The notes under the pieces were generated by a model that had not been told where the DNA came from, did not search any database, and saw only the letters and a list, made by a program, of their open reading frames with translations. Positions 1-8,242 of a stretch of DNA of 64,000 bases are shown in pieces. Location: positions 186,001 to 250,000 of the forward strand of contig JAXJZF010000007.1 of assembly GCA_036306585.1 (NCBI GenBank), given 5' to 3'. The position numbers and the translations under genes are program-made. Origin of the DNA: Aphodovivens sp036306585 (GTDB lineage: Bacteria > Actinomycetota > Coriobacteriia > Coriobacteriales > Eggerthellaceae). The number at the start of each line of letters is the position of its first letter. The stretch's first letter is position 1.

Positions 1-417
1 GCGGCGCACCATGGAAGCAAATTGAGAGAACGGCACCTCGATTTGCTGGGTGACGTCCACATGGGGGAACCCGGGGAAATCGTCAGGGTTGAGCGCCTTG
101 ATGCTGAACGAAGCGCCGTCGCAGGAGATGCTCGCCTCTTCTTCGTCGGCGGAAAGGTGCACAGCTGCATCGGAGAGGTTCTTCACGATATCGGAGAGGA
201 GCTTCGCGGGCACCACGGCGCGGCCTTCCTCTTCGACCAGTGCTGCGACGGTGTATTGGATGGAAAGCTCCAAGTCGGTGGTCTGGAGCGTGAGGGTGTC
301 CCCCCGCACTTCGAGGAGAACTCCGGAAAGGATGGGGAGGGTTGATCGTGACGAAGCTCCTTTCAACACCACCGATAGTGCGTTCTGAAGCTCGGTTTTG
401 TTGATGCTCAGTTTCAC
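1..417 (-). CDS. dnaN: DNA polymerase III beta clamp (partial, N-terminal 139 residues)
   Basis: Sliding clamp that holds the replicative polymerase on DNA. Translating the minus strand from the GTG at 417-415 gives MKLSINKTELQNALSVVLKG, the standard start of DnaN, continuing with the first-domain signature STLPILSGVLLE and LQTTDLELSI. The frame is open to the window edge, so the rest of the gene lies outside. A ribosome site (AAGGAAGGG) sits seven bases before the GTG, which decides the start. It follows dnaA on the same strand after a 319-bp spacer, the usual dnaA-dnaN order. Identity is firm; only the truncation limits the description. Confidence 0.95.
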   Translation of the reverse strand, partial: MKLSINKTELQNALSVVLKGASSRSTLPILSGVLLEVRGDTLTLQTTDLELSIQYTVAALVEEEGRAVVPAKLLSDIVKNLSDAAVHLSADEEEASISCDGASFSIKALNPDDFPGFPHVDVTQQIEVPFSQFASMVRR

Positions 418-736
418 GTGGTTTCCCTTCCTTTATCCCTTCGTTATCCGAATGGTATTGTACCCGCCATTGCTGCTGCGGTCCGGTTTCTCTTCCTCTA
501 ATTTCATTTATATAGATATAAATAGTAAATAAGGTAATAGTAGTAATAAGGGGTGTGGATTAGGGGAAAACTAGTAAAACACCTGATGACACGCGAAAGT
601 CTATTCATTTTCCATAGTGGAGGAACAGTGACCGCCTTCCACAGTCAATTCTTCCGGTTTTATCTTTCAACCGTATTTGGGCGGTTGCTCAACATCTTTC
701 AACAAGATGATGTTGAAAACTCCGTAAGGTTGCTTT
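418..736. promoter_or_regulatory. dnaA-dnaN intergenic region with AT-rich tract
   Basis: This gap has no credible gene. Bases about 496-550 are strikingly A/T-rich, with many TA steps, beside a DnaA-box-like TGTGGATTA at 554-562 and TTCCACAG-type matches further on. It could hold the dnaN promoter and possibly a second DnaA-binding/unwinding region. An imperfect stem (CAACATC at 690-696 with GATGTTG at 709-715) lies just after dnaA but lacks a T-run, so termination there is not supported. Confidence 0.5.
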
Positions 737-2269
737 TCACAGGTCGCGGATGATCTGGGTGAGCGTCTCGAGCTCTTCGCGCAGCTCGCGGCTTTCCTGG
801 ATCTTCTTCTCCACATTGGTGACCGAATACATAACGGTGGTGTGGTCGCGGTTGAATTTCTTCCCGATGTCATTGTAGGGCAGGTCGAGCATCTGACGGC
901 ATAGGTAGATCGCGATCTGCCGCGCATACGCGATTTCGCGGGATCGTTTTTTTCCCACCAGGTCGCTATGGTTGACTTTGTAGAAGGTCTCGACTTCCTT
1001 TTGAATATCGGCGATGGATAGGCGCTTCGAAGGTCCGCCGGAGAAATGATTTTCCAGCAAGGTGCGCACATCGTCGAGGGTGAGGTTCGGGCGGTTAAAA
1101 TAGGTCATCTGGTAGATGACCTTCGTCACTGCGCTTTTGAGCTCACGGATGTTGGAACTCGAGATCTCGGCGATGTAGAGCTGGATGTCTTCCGGGATGC
1201 TGAACGACGGGTCGCCTTCGCTCTCTCGGTATTCGTCCAGGTAACTCTTGATGATGGAGAGCTTCGTCTCTATTTCGGGAGGCTGGATGTCGAAGGTCGC
1301 TCCTGAGTTGAACCTTGTTTTATAGCGCTCGTCGATGTCGATGTTTTTGGGCGCGCGGTCGGCGGACAGGACGATCTGGTGGCCCCTGCTGGTGAGGTTG
1401 TTGAAAATCTGGAACACGATATCGAGCGTCTGCTTCTTGCCCTGAAGATATTGGACGTCGTCGATGAGCAGGACGTCGGCTTCCTCGTAACGCTGCTTGA
1501 AGTTGCGGTAGCTTGACTTCTCCTTGTCGTGCCCTGCCGCCGCCTCCGTGTAGTCGGTGAGGAACTCGGCGGAATCCACGTAAATGGTGGAAAGCTGGGG
1601 CATCGTTTCCTTTATATAGTTTTGAATGGCGCGCAGCAGATGGGTCTTCCCCAATCCCGATTTCCCGTAGATGAACAGCGGGTTCAGGTGAGCCCGTCCG
1701 GGAGCTTCGGCGACGGCGACGGCCATGGAATACGCCATGCGGTTGGAATCGCCTATGACGAAATTCTCGAACGTGAGCGACGAGGTGGGGCTGGCGTCGA
1801 GGGGAATCCTATCGTCTGCCGACAGGTAGCGATCCTCTTTCGGCGCGGGGAGGTCCTCCATGGCCCAGCGTTTGTCCGTTTTTTGAGCGGGTGACGGTTC
1901 CTGAGCAGTAGGCGTTGGGACTGTGTTCCTGGTCACGGGCTGGTTCTGTCGCGTTGGCGGTGCTGTCTGCTCGCGTGGTTCTTCGGTTGCGTGGGGACGC
2001 GCCGCCGCAGAGGCGTCGACCTCGATGGCGACCGTGAAATCGGTGTCGTACAGATCGAACAGCGCGTTTTTGATATGGTCGAGGTAATGCTGTTCCACCC
2101 AGGTCTTGATGAATTCGGTGTCGGCCGTCAGCATGAGGAAATCTTCACTCATTGCCTGGGGTACAAGGCGAGAGAAGAATGCGTTGACCTGAGAAGGAGC
2201 CACCGCAGGGTAGCTCTTCACCTGATCGCACACCTTCTGCCAGGCGATGTCGAGTTTCGCGCTTTCCAT
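737..2269 (-). CDS. dnaA: Chromosomal replication initiator DnaA
   Basis: AAA+ initiator that binds DnaA boxes at oriC and melts the origin. The 510-residue protein has the expected layout: an N-terminal oligomerisation domain (about 1-85), a variable linker rich in P, T and Q (about 86-160), an AAA+ domain with Walker A GKSGLGKT at 202-209 and Walker B LLIDDVQYL, and a C-terminal DNA-binding domain with the signature DHTTVMYSV. It lies between dnaN (downstream) and the HATPase-winged-helix gene (51 bp upstream), all on the minus strand, so the three probably share a transcript. Length and motifs are normal. Confidence 0.98.
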   Translation of the reverse strand: MESAKLDIAWQKVCDQVKSYPAVAPSQVNAFFSRLVPQAMSEDFLMLTADTEFIKTWVEQHYLDHIKNALFDLYDTDFTVAIEVDASAAARPHATEEPREQTAPPTRQNQPVTRNTVPTPTAQEPSPAQKTDKRWAMEDLPAPKEDRYLSADDRIPLDASPTSSLTFENFVIGDSNRMAYSMAVAVAEAPGRAHLNPLFIYGKSGLGKTHLLRAIQNYIKETMPQLSTIYVDSAEFLTDYTEAAAGHDKEKSSYRNFKQRYEEADVLLIDDVQYLQGKKQTLDIVFQIFNNLTSRGHQIVLSADRAPKNIDIDERYKTRFNSGATFDIQPPEIETKLSIIKSYLDEYRESEGDPSFSIPEDIQLYIAEISSSNIRELKSAVTKVIYQMTYFNRPNLTLDDVRTLLENHFSGGPSKRLSIADIQKEVETFYKVNHSDLVGKKRSREIAYARQIAIYLCRQMLDLPYNDIGKKFNRDHTTVMYSVTNVEKKIQESRELREELETLTQIIRDL

Positions 2270-2320
2270 TATGACTTCCTTGCTGCGAGCATGGTTGCGT
2301 TGGATGGGGTGTTCAATGAA

Positions 2321-3124
2321 TTATAGCGAACTTGCAATCTCGTACCCCATGTCGGTGAGGATGCGTTTGCGTCCCGCCGTTTTTTCGATAAGCCCTGCTT
2401 CTTCGAGTTTTTTCAGGGTTGCATGTGTGCTCGATTGTGGAGCATCGGTGAGGTGGACCAAGTCGGTGACCCCGAGGGCACCTTCTTCTGCGAACAGGCG
2501 CAGGAAGTCGCGCTCACGCTGCGTGAGCGGCGGGATCGGAATGGTATGGGGTTTTTGATGCGCGGCGCGGGCATCGGGCATCTGCTCGGAGGGTTCGTCC
2601 CGTAAACTGATCGTCACTACTGCTCCGCTGTTGAGGTTGTCTTCTATAGTGATGTGCCCATGGGAGAAGTCCAAATATTCCTTTACGATAGGCAGGCCGG
2701 AACCCACGCCTCGTATGTATTTCTTCATCGGTTCGATCGCCGAAGTGAAGCCTGGCAGTTGGGCCTGCTCTTTATGGGCTATTCCCGGGCCCTGATCGGC
2801 GAAGCGGATGGTGTTTCCGTCGTCGAGGATGGAAACCACGATCTCGGCAAACCTCGCATGAATGAAGTTCTCGGACACCTCCCTGATCACCGTGTAGGGA
2901 ATGGAACCCCCGCAGCGCTTCGCGTAGTCGAACGTCGTGGAAGCCAATGCTTCGATATATTCGTTGGTAGGACCCGGAGGAATTTCGATGACGCGTGGGG
3001 CGCTGCGCAGATCGTCGTACACGGCTATGCGCGCCGTCGTTTTCACATAGGTGAAATCGAACGGTGTGCGTTCCTCAACTGCGCTTTCCGGCGTTTCGGG
3101 TGAATGTTCAATCTGGTTTTCCAA
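2321..3124 (-). CDS. HATPase-winged-helix protein at the head of the dnaA operon
   Basis: The 267-residue protein joins an N-terminal histidine-kinase-like ATPase fold to a C-terminal winged helix. The ATPase part shows the N-box (SENFIHA), the G1 box (DQGPGI) and the G2 box (GVGSGLPIVKEY), but no phospho-accepting His domain, so it resembles anti-sigma-factor kinases more than sensor kinases. The last 75 or so residues, from TQRERDFLRLF to the end, look like a MarR/ArsR-type winged helix (ATLKKLEEAGLIEKTAGRKR). It sits between oriC and dnaA, 51 bp upstream of dnaA on the same strand. Role inferred only: a nucleotide-sensing regulator of the dnaA operon or of origin firing. Confidence 0.8.
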   Translation of the reverse strand: MENQIEHSPETPESAVEERTPFDFTYVKTTARIAVYDDLRSAPRVIEIPPGPTNEYIEALASTTFDYAKRCGGSIPYTVIREVSENFIHARFAEIVVSILDDGNTIRFADQGPGIAHKEQAQLPGFTSAIEPMKKYIRGVGSGLPIVKEYLDFSHGHITIEDNLNSGAVVTISLRDEPSEQMPDARAAHQKPHTIPIPPLTQRERDFLRLFAEEGALGVTDLVHLTDAPQSSTHATLKKLEEAGLIEKTAGRKRILTDMGYEIASSL

Positions 3125-3947
3125 TTATGTTCCGTTTTTCAGATAGAAGTTTCACTGGTTTTCAAAAAAATTCATGCCCCATTGTAGCGATTTTTGTGCA
3201 TAGTGGCGAACCATTCCCTTATTCCAGCGTTTTCCTGTGCATTCATTCGTTTTTCAATGAAAGAGAAACAACGAACTAGTAGGTGTTTTCCGAGTTTTCC
3301 ACATTTCGTTCAGAAAAAGTGGAAAACTCCGGAAAAGCGTGAAAAACGATTGGTGAAAACTCTTGAAAAAGTGTTCACCGTTGTTGAAATCCTCCTGTGG
3401 AATGATGGCTGGCACGTTTGTTCGTCTGCTATGTGGATACGCTCTTTCCTTGCCTTGTTCTTTACGGACCCGTCTAGCGTTTTATTCCAGAGCTTCGGAA
3501 AGAACCAAAGGATAAAATTAAAAGCCCAGGTCAGACGTCGTGTCTTATAACCATGGGAGACATAATCGCAGATAAAGACGGGTTTTATGGTTTCGAACAT
3601 CGCCTTGACAAATTCGTGATGAAAAGATTTCCACCGCATTCCATGAGTGATTTCCAAGTTATCCACTTTTTCCACATTTGCATTTGTGGAAAACTCTATG
3701 CAAAACGGGAAACCACCGCGTGTTTAGGGGGATTTGCAGGCATTCGCCCGTGGAGACGCTGGTTACCGTGAAACTTTTTCACGATGTCTCCAGCGCTTCC
3801 CGCTGAAGCGATTTGCGCGATCTTCCCAGTTGAGCATGTATACTGGTAAATGCAGAACCTATGGTGAAACGTCCTCTGTTTCTTGACGTTGATCGGCATT
3901 GATATATACTCTCATGGTTGCTCTAAATCGTATGGGAGGAATTGTTC
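3125..3947. other. Chromosomal replication origin oriC (DnaA-box cluster)
   Basis: An 823-bp gene-free region between the divergent dnaA-side and rpmH-side operons. DnaA-box matches include TTTTCCACA at 3295-3303, AGTGGAAAA at 3318-3326, TGTGGATAC at 3432-3440, TTATCCACT at 3659-3667, TTTTCCACA at 3668-3676 and TGTGGAAAA at 3685-3693. The last three form a tight head-to-head group. The surrounding sequence is A/T-rich with runs such as GATAAAATTAAAA near 3510. Position beside rpmH and dnaA is a classical bacterial origin. The exact unwinding element is not resolved. Confidence 0.85.
3883..3910 (+). promoter_or_regulatory. rpmH operon promoter
   Basis: TTGACG at 3883-3888 and TATACT at 3905-3910 are separated by 16 bases and lie 38 bases before the rpmH start codon. 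This fits a housekeeping sigma promoter. Confidence 0.65.
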
Positions 3948-4082
3948 ATGAAACGCACGTACCAACCTAACACTCGCAAGCGTGCTAAGGTTCACGGCTT
4001 CCGTGCTCGCATGGCCACGAAGGGCGGTCGCGCTGTGCTGTCCGCTCGCCGTGCCAAGGGACGTAAGCGCCTCTGCGTCTAA
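3948..4082 (+). CDS. rpmH: Ribosomal protein L34
   Basis: A 44-residue basic protein starting MKRTYQPNTRKRAKVHGFRA and ending GRKRLCV, an unmistakable bL34 of the large ribosomal subunit. The ATG is preceded by GGGAGGAATTGTTC, a good ribosome site. It begins the rpmH-rnpA-yidD-yidC-jag-rsmG group that runs away from oriC, with rnpA nine bases after its stop. Confidence 0.98.
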   Translation: MKRTYQPNTRKRAKVHGFRARMATKGGRAVLSARRAKGRKRLCV

Positions 4083-4091
4083 TCGGAGTTT

Positions 4092-4424
4092 GTGTTGGAT
4101 ACCATCAAATCCAGCGCAGATATTTCGACGTTATTCGCACAGGGTAAGCGTTCGCACACGCCGTACCTTACACTCATAGTGTTACGCAACGAGAAGCAGC
4201 ACGACCGCAATGGTCGTGTTGCTTTTATTGCGGGGAAAAAGCAGGGGAATGCGGTTTGGCGCAATGCGGCTAAACGACGCATGCGAGAGATATGTCGAGC
4301 TAATGGCGGCCCTTGGGGCGGATATGACGTAATTTTCCTTGCGAAATCGAACATTATGAAAGCTTCTTATAGTAAAGTGCTTACGGCATGCGCCGAAGCG
4401 GTGAAAAAAGGTGGATTGCAATGA
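4092..4424 (+). CDS. rnpA: Ribonuclease P protein component
   Basis: Basic protein subunit that helps the RNase P RNA cut the 5' leader from pre-tRNAs. The 110-residue sequence carries the RNR-type signature region (KKQGNAVWRNAAKRRMREI) that contacts RNA. The start is a GTG at 4092, with CGGAG just before it; the next codon TTG is an alternative. Its stop overlaps the yidD start (ATGA at 4421-4424), so the two are translationally coupled. Confidence 0.95.
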   Translation: MLDTIKSSADISTLFAQGKRSHTPYLTLIVLRNEKQHDRNGRVAFIAGKKQGNAVWRNAAKRRMREICRANGGPWGGYDVIFLAKSNIMKASYSKVLTACAEAVKKGGLQ

Positions 4425-4681
4425 GCGAGCCTCCGGAAGGAACAGGGTTGATCGATAAGGTCAAGAAAATCCCTGTTCTTTGCGCGTTGTTCCTCATCAA
4501 AGCCTATCAACTGGTTATTTCCCCTCATTTTCCATCGTGCTGCCGTTTTGTGCCGACTTGCTCGGAATATGGTCGTGTCGCGTTCGAGCGGTACGGGTTC
4601 CGGAAAGGTTTGGCTTTGACGGTGAAGCGCGTGTTGAAGTGTCGCCCTGGCGGACCAAAGGGGTATGATCCTGTACCTTAA
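4421..4681 (+). CDS. yidD: Membrane protein insertion efficiency factor YidD
   Basis: Small (86 residues) membrane-associated factor of the YidC insertion pathway. The family core is clear: YQLVISPHFPSCCRFVPTCSEY followed by the conserved end CRPGGPKGYDPVP. I chose the ATG at 4421, overlapping the rnpA stop and preceded by AAAGGTGG; a longer frame opens upstream but runs through rnpA coding sequence. The neighbours rnpA and yidC give the usual order. Confidence 0.93.
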   Translation: MSEPPEGTGLIDKVKKIPVLCALFLIKAYQLVISPHFPSCCRFVPTCSEYGRVAFERYGFRKGLALTVKRVLKCRPGGPKGYDPVP

Positions 4682-4725
4682 GATATTTAAGGTTACCGTC
4701 AGGCTATAAAGGAGGATATTTACAC

Positions 4726-5499
4726 ATGTGGGATGTAATCAAGGATTGGGTATATAACATTATCCATTTCTTCTACACCTTCTGCGGTGACTGGGGTCTC
4801 GCCATCATCGTGGTGACGATCATCTTTCGTATCATCGTTGCTCCCCTTATGCACATGTCGGCGCGTTCGTCGTTCATGATGCAGAAGATTCAGCCGCTGA
4901 TGCAGGAGATTCAGACGCGCTTTGCCGACGATCCGGTTCGTCAGCAGCAGGAAATGCAGAAGATGTACGCCGATATCAAATTCAATCCACTTATCGGCTG
5001 CTTGCCTATCCTGTTGCAGATGCCTATCTTCATCGCCATGTATCAGACATTGCGTGAGATGGGTTCCCGCGTTGCCGAAGGTTCGTATTCGTTCTACACC
5101 TTGGTTCCCGACCTTGTCGCCACGCCGGGTGCCGCGCTCAGCCAGGGGATCATACAATTCATCCCGTATCTTATCCTGATGGTCATCTTCGCGGGCGCAA
5201 CGTTCCTGCCTATGATTCTTCAGCAGCTTTCCAATAAGTCGAACCCGCAGCAGAGCAGGCAGATGATCCTCATGTCGCTGATCATGAGCTTGTTTATGCT
5301 GTGGATCGCGTGGGGTGCTCCGGCTGGCGTTCTATTGTTCTGGGGTGTGTCTTCCCTTATCGGTGTGGCACAGAATCAGATCAGCATGCGTTACTTCAAG
5401 GCTAAGGATAAGAAAGAGTCCGAAGCTATCGAGGTTCAGCCCATCGAAGTGAATGTCACGCGTCGTACTCAGAAAAAGCGCCAGTCCAAGAAACGCTAA
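4726..5499 (+). CDS. yidC: Membrane protein insertase YidC/Oxa1
   Basis: Inserts and folds inner-membrane proteins alone or with SecYEG. The 257-residue protein is the short Gram-positive type, lacking the large periplasmic domain. It has an N-terminal hydrophobic segment, the amphipathic stretch with QKIQPLMQEIQTRF, the CLPILLQMPIFIAMYQTLR core, further membrane helices and a very basic tail (RRTQKKRQSKKR) typical of ribosome-contacting YidC ends. A strong ribosome site (AAAGGAGG) lies before the ATG. A terminator follows at 5525. Confidence 0.96.
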   Translation: MWDVIKDWVYNIIHFFYTFCGDWGLAIIVVTIIFRIIVAPLMHMSARSSFMMQKIQPLMQEIQTRFADDPVRQQQEMQKMYADIKFNPLIGCLPILLQMPIFIAMYQTLREMGSRVAEGSYSFYTLVPDLVATPGAALSQGIIQFIPYLILMVIFAGATFLPMILQQLSNKSNPQQSRQMILMSLIMSLFMLWIAWGAPAGVLLFWGVSSLIGVAQNQISMRYFKAKDKKESEAIEVQPIEVNVTRRTQKKRQSKKR

Positions 5500-5524
5500 C
5501 AAATTGCTCTGATAGAACTCTTTT

Positions 5525-5556
5525 GCAACCTCCCCTGTGGAGGTTGCTTTCTTTTT
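5525..5556 (+). terminator. Terminator after yidC
   Basis: A perfect 9-bp stem (GCAACCTCC at 5525-5533 with GGAGGTTGC at 5539-5547), five-base loop, followed by TTTCTTTTT. It separates yidC from jag. Confidence 0.85.
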
Positions 5557-5714
5557 GGCATTGTTTTACTTTTGGTGAGCATGCTTTTTGAAGCGACGGA
5601 GCTTGTTGATCGAACGGTGTTTGTAAGGCCGGCATTCGTCTGTCGGTGTTGAATAGATGGGGTACTCCCATATCCTATGAAGGGTGAAAACCCTTTCGCG
5701 CGAAAGGACTTGAT

Positions 5715-6290
5715 ATGTCTGATAACCTCGAAAACGAATCTATCGAACAGGAAGAAGGGGAAATCGAAGAAGTCGTCGAAGGCATCTCTTCCGAAGAGGT
5801 CTCCGATGACTCCGAAATCTCCGAAGAGGAGCTGGACCGAATCGCCGACACTGCGATTGCTGCACTGCAGGATATTCTCAAGCATTTCGATGTTGGCGAA
5901 GTGACCATCGATGAATATGAAGGCGATGATGGCGAGCTGATCCTCGATATCACGGGCGATGATCTTGCCGTTCTGATCGGTCGTCATGGGAAAACGCTTG
6001 ATGCTCTTCAGTTTGTCGTTTCTGCTATCACGGTCCGCACCATGGGCTTCCGTTATCCGGTTGTCATTGATGTTGAGGGATATAAGAATCGTCAGCGTCA
6101 GAAGATTGAGGCGATTGCTCGTTCTTCCGCCAATAAAGCCGCCAATCAACATCGCAGCGTGAAGTTGCGCCCCATGACCCCTTACGAGCGGCGCATCGTC
6201 CATATCGCATTGCGTGACGATGATCGAGTGGAGACCGCATCGGAAGGCGAAGGTAGTGCCCGCCATGTAGTGGTAATCCCGGTCAAATAG
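5715..6290 (+). CDS. jag: KH-R3H RNA-binding protein Jag/KhpB
   Basis: RNA-binding regulator linked to cell division and elongation in Gram-positive bacteria. The 191-residue protein starts with an acidic stretch of about 50 residues (ENESIEQEEGEIEEVVEG), then a Jag-type KH domain with the GRHGKTLDALQFVV loop (about 95-110), then an R3H-type end (MTPYERRIVHIALRDD). The acidic start replaces the basic Jag-N domain seen in many homologues. It follows yidC, its usual neighbour, and ends at a terminator. A pre-ATG site (GAAAGGAC) supports the start at 5715. Confidence 0.92.
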   Translation: MSDNLENESIEQEEGEIEEVVEGISSEEVSDDSEISEEELDRIADTAIAALQDILKHFDVGEVTIDEYEGDDGELILDITGDDLAVLIGRHGKTLDALQFVVSAITVRTMGFRYPVVIDVEGYKNRQRQKIEAIARSSANKAANQHRSVKLRPMTPYERRIVHIALRDDDRVETASEGEGSARHVVVIPVK

Positions 6291-6313
6291 TTTTCTTGTC
6301 GCCACGCTCTTAA

Positions 6314-6352
6314 CGCCCTGAACTGTTTTCACGGTTCAGGGCGTTTCTCATT
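6314..6352 (+). terminator. Terminator after jag
   Basis: Perfect 10-bp stem, CGCCCTGAAC at 6314-6323 with GTTCAGGGCG at 6334-6343, followed by TTTCTCATTT. Confidence 0.85.
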
Positions 6353-6398
6353 TATTATGAGTAGCGGCCATTTTCATCGACAATCAACGAGGTTTGCT

Positions 6399-7058
6399 AT
6401 GGATGCTCGAAAAGAAGAACTTATCAATCGTTATCTAGATGAGATTCTTGAAGTGAACAAACATATCAATCTCACCCGTATCGATGAATCCCATGAAGCA
6501 AAGATGCTCCACCTAGAAGATTCTTTATCAGGTCTCCCTGAGCTTGATGCAGCTCCTGAAGGAAGATACGCCGATCTTGGTTCAGGTGGGGGATTCCCCG
6601 GTGTTCCCCTGGGTATAGCATCTGGGAGGGAAACGCTGCTCGTCGATTCGGTAAAGAAGAAAATGGCTGCTGTCCATTCAGTTCTAGTCGATATGGGGTT
6701 GGATTCCATGATTCGCACCTACGATGGGAGGATCGAAGAGCTAGCCATCTCCCATGCTCGACAATTCAGCGTTGTTTCCGCACGCGCATTATCCAAACTC
6801 TCCGTACTCTTGGAATTAGCTGCGCCGTTATTGAAAAAATCAGGCAGATTGCTCTGCTATAAAGCGCAACTTACTGATGAAGAGTTGGAACATGCGTTAT
6901 CATTGCAGAACTATCTAGGGATGAAGCTTGTTTCAGATAGGAAGTTCTATCTTAACGACGGTGAGACGTTGCGTAGGATTCTCGCTTTTGAAAAGGTGAA
7001 GGAACCTGGTTTGAAATTGCCTCGGCGCATAGGACTTGCCCAAAAGAAACCCTTATAG
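6399..7058 (+). CDS. rsmG: 16S rRNA (guanine527-N7)-methyltransferase
   Basis: SAM-dependent enzyme that methylates G527 of 16S rRNA. The 219-residue protein shows the SAM-binding ADLGSGGGFPGVPLGI motif, the NLTRI start region and the VSARALSKLSVLLELAAPLLKK segment of RsmG/GidB. I prefer the ATG at 6399 (MDARKEELINRY), preceded by GAGGT; an in-frame ATG at 6357 would begin right at the preceding terminator. It lies just before parA, the classic gidB-parA-parB order. Confidence 0.95.
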   Translation: MDARKEELINRYLDEILEVNKHINLTRIDESHEAKMLHLEDSLSGLPELDAAPEGRYADLGSGGGFPGVPLGIASGRETLLVDSVKKKMAAVHSVLVDMGLDSMIRTYDGRIEELAISHARQFSVVSARALSKLSVLLELAAPLLKKSGRLLCYKAQLTDEELEHALSLQNYLGMKLVSDRKFYLNDGETLRRILAFEKVKEPGLKLPRRIGLAQKKPL

Positions 7059-7078
7059 AAGGATGATGTCGCTTGTCG

Positions 7079-7094
7079 TGTTTCACGTGAAACA
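7079..7094. promoter_or_regulatory. parS centromere site 1
   Basis: Perfect 16-bp palindrome TGTTTCACGTGAAACA, the canonical ParB-binding parS, 21 bases after rsmG. Confidence 0.95.
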
Positions 7095-7135
7095 CGACGT
7101 CTTACCAACTTTGGATTGTTGGAGTACTCCTTTTA

Positions 7136-7151
7136 TGTTTCACGTGAAACA
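7136..7151. promoter_or_regulatory. parS centromere site 2 (parA promoter)
   Basis: Perfect TGTTTCACGTGAAACA. A possible -10 (TATACT at 7161-7166) puts this parS over the -35 position of the parA promoter, so ParB binding may also repress parAB. Confidence 0.95.
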
Positions 7152-7195
7152 TAAACAAGATATACTACGGATCAGATTCGAAGAAGGGAGTTCTT

Positions 7196-8242
7196 GTGGG
7201 TTGGTTTGATAACTTTAAACGCAATAGAAACGAAAATCATCCAACGCATCAACCTCAGAAACCAGCCGAGGAAGAAGAGACGAAAGAAGAAACCTTGTTA
7301 GAGGCAGAGAAAGTGCAATCTGCTGAATCGGATCCTATTGTGGATGAGGATTTTGAAATCGATTCCATCTCTGTCGTAGAGAGGGACGTGGAAGATGAGG
7401 TTAAGCCGGTTGAGGATTCAGTGGAGTTGAAACCGATTAAAACCTATGCTGAAAAGAAACCTGTATCTCATGTCGTCGGTTCAACCAAAATCATTGCCGT
7501 GATCAACCAAAAAGGCGGGGTCGGTAAATCGACTACTGCTGTGAACCTTTCTGCTGCGTTAGGGGAAATGGGAAAGCAGGTTCTTCTTGTCGATCTTGAT
7601 CCGCAGGGTAATACCTCGAGTGGTTTAGGCATTGATAAAAGACAAGTGAATTACTGCATCTATGATGCACTGCTCAATGATGTGAAGATCGAGGATGTCA
7701 TTATTCCGGATGTATGCGAAGGTCTTGATTTGGTTCCTGCCACTATCAACCTCGCGGGGGCGGAAGTGGAGCTCGTTTCCGAAATGGCACGAGAAGCTCG
7801 CTTGAAGGATGCCGTTGGTTCAATGAGGGGTCGATATGACTATATCTTTATCGATTGTCCTCCTTCTTTAGGCTTGCTGACTGTTAATGCTCTTGTTGCT
7901 GCTGACAAGCTCCTCATTCCTATTCAATGCGAATTCTATGCATTGGAGGGTGTGACAAAACTTCTTGATTCAATGAAACGTGTCAAAACGCGTCTAAATC
8001 CTTCGCTTGATATCTTCGGCGTACTCTTGACAATGTACGATGGTAGAACGACGCTCTCCAAACAAGTCGTACGTGAGGTTCGCAATTTCTTTGGGAAGAT
8101 CGTTTTCGATACGCTTATTCCTCGTACGGTTAAATTATCCGAAGCTCCAAGTTTCGGTCAGCCGATTACTCAGTATGATCCGACTGGCAAAGGAGCACTT
8201 GCTTATACTGCGCTTGCAAAGGAAGTGATTGCACGTGGCTAA
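7196..8242 (+). CDS. parA: Chromosome partitioning ATPase ParA (Soj)
   Basis: Walker-type ATPase that drives origin segregation with ParB-parS. The deviant Walker A KGGVGKST lies at about 105-112 (INQKGGVGKSTTAVNLSAAL), followed by LLVDLDPQGNTSSGLG and the DYIFIDCPPSLGLLTVNAL block. The first 95 or so residues are an unusual acidic, E/V-rich extension before the ATPase core. The GTG at 7196 has AAGAAGGGAG before it; a shorter start inside the extension cannot be excluded. Its stop overlaps the parB start. Confidence 0.95.
   Translation: MGWFDNFKRNRNENHPTHQPQKPAEEEETKEETLLEAEKVQSAESDPIVDEDFEIDSISVVERDVEDEVKPVEDSVELKPIKTYAEKKPVSHVVGSTKIIAVINQKGGVGKSTTAVNLSAALGEMGKQVLLVDLDPQGNTSSGLGIDKRQVNYCIYDALLNDVKIEDVIIPDVCEGLDLVPATINLAGAEVELVSEMAREARLKDAVGSMRGRYDYIFIDCPPSLGLLTVNALVAADKLLIPIQCEFYALEGVTKLLDSMKRVKTRLNPSLDIFGVLLTMYDGRTTLSKQVVREVRNFFGKIVFDTLIPRTVKLSEAPSFGQPITQYDPTGKGALAYTALAKEVIARG

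Noticed and set aside
690..715. Terminator after dnaA.
   Set aside because: The stem is short with a long loop and no T-run, and dnaN lies downstream in the same direction.
3310..3675. A 121-residue minus-strand frame within oriC.
   Set aside because: It covers the DnaA boxes, has no family features and is best explained by A/T-rich chance.
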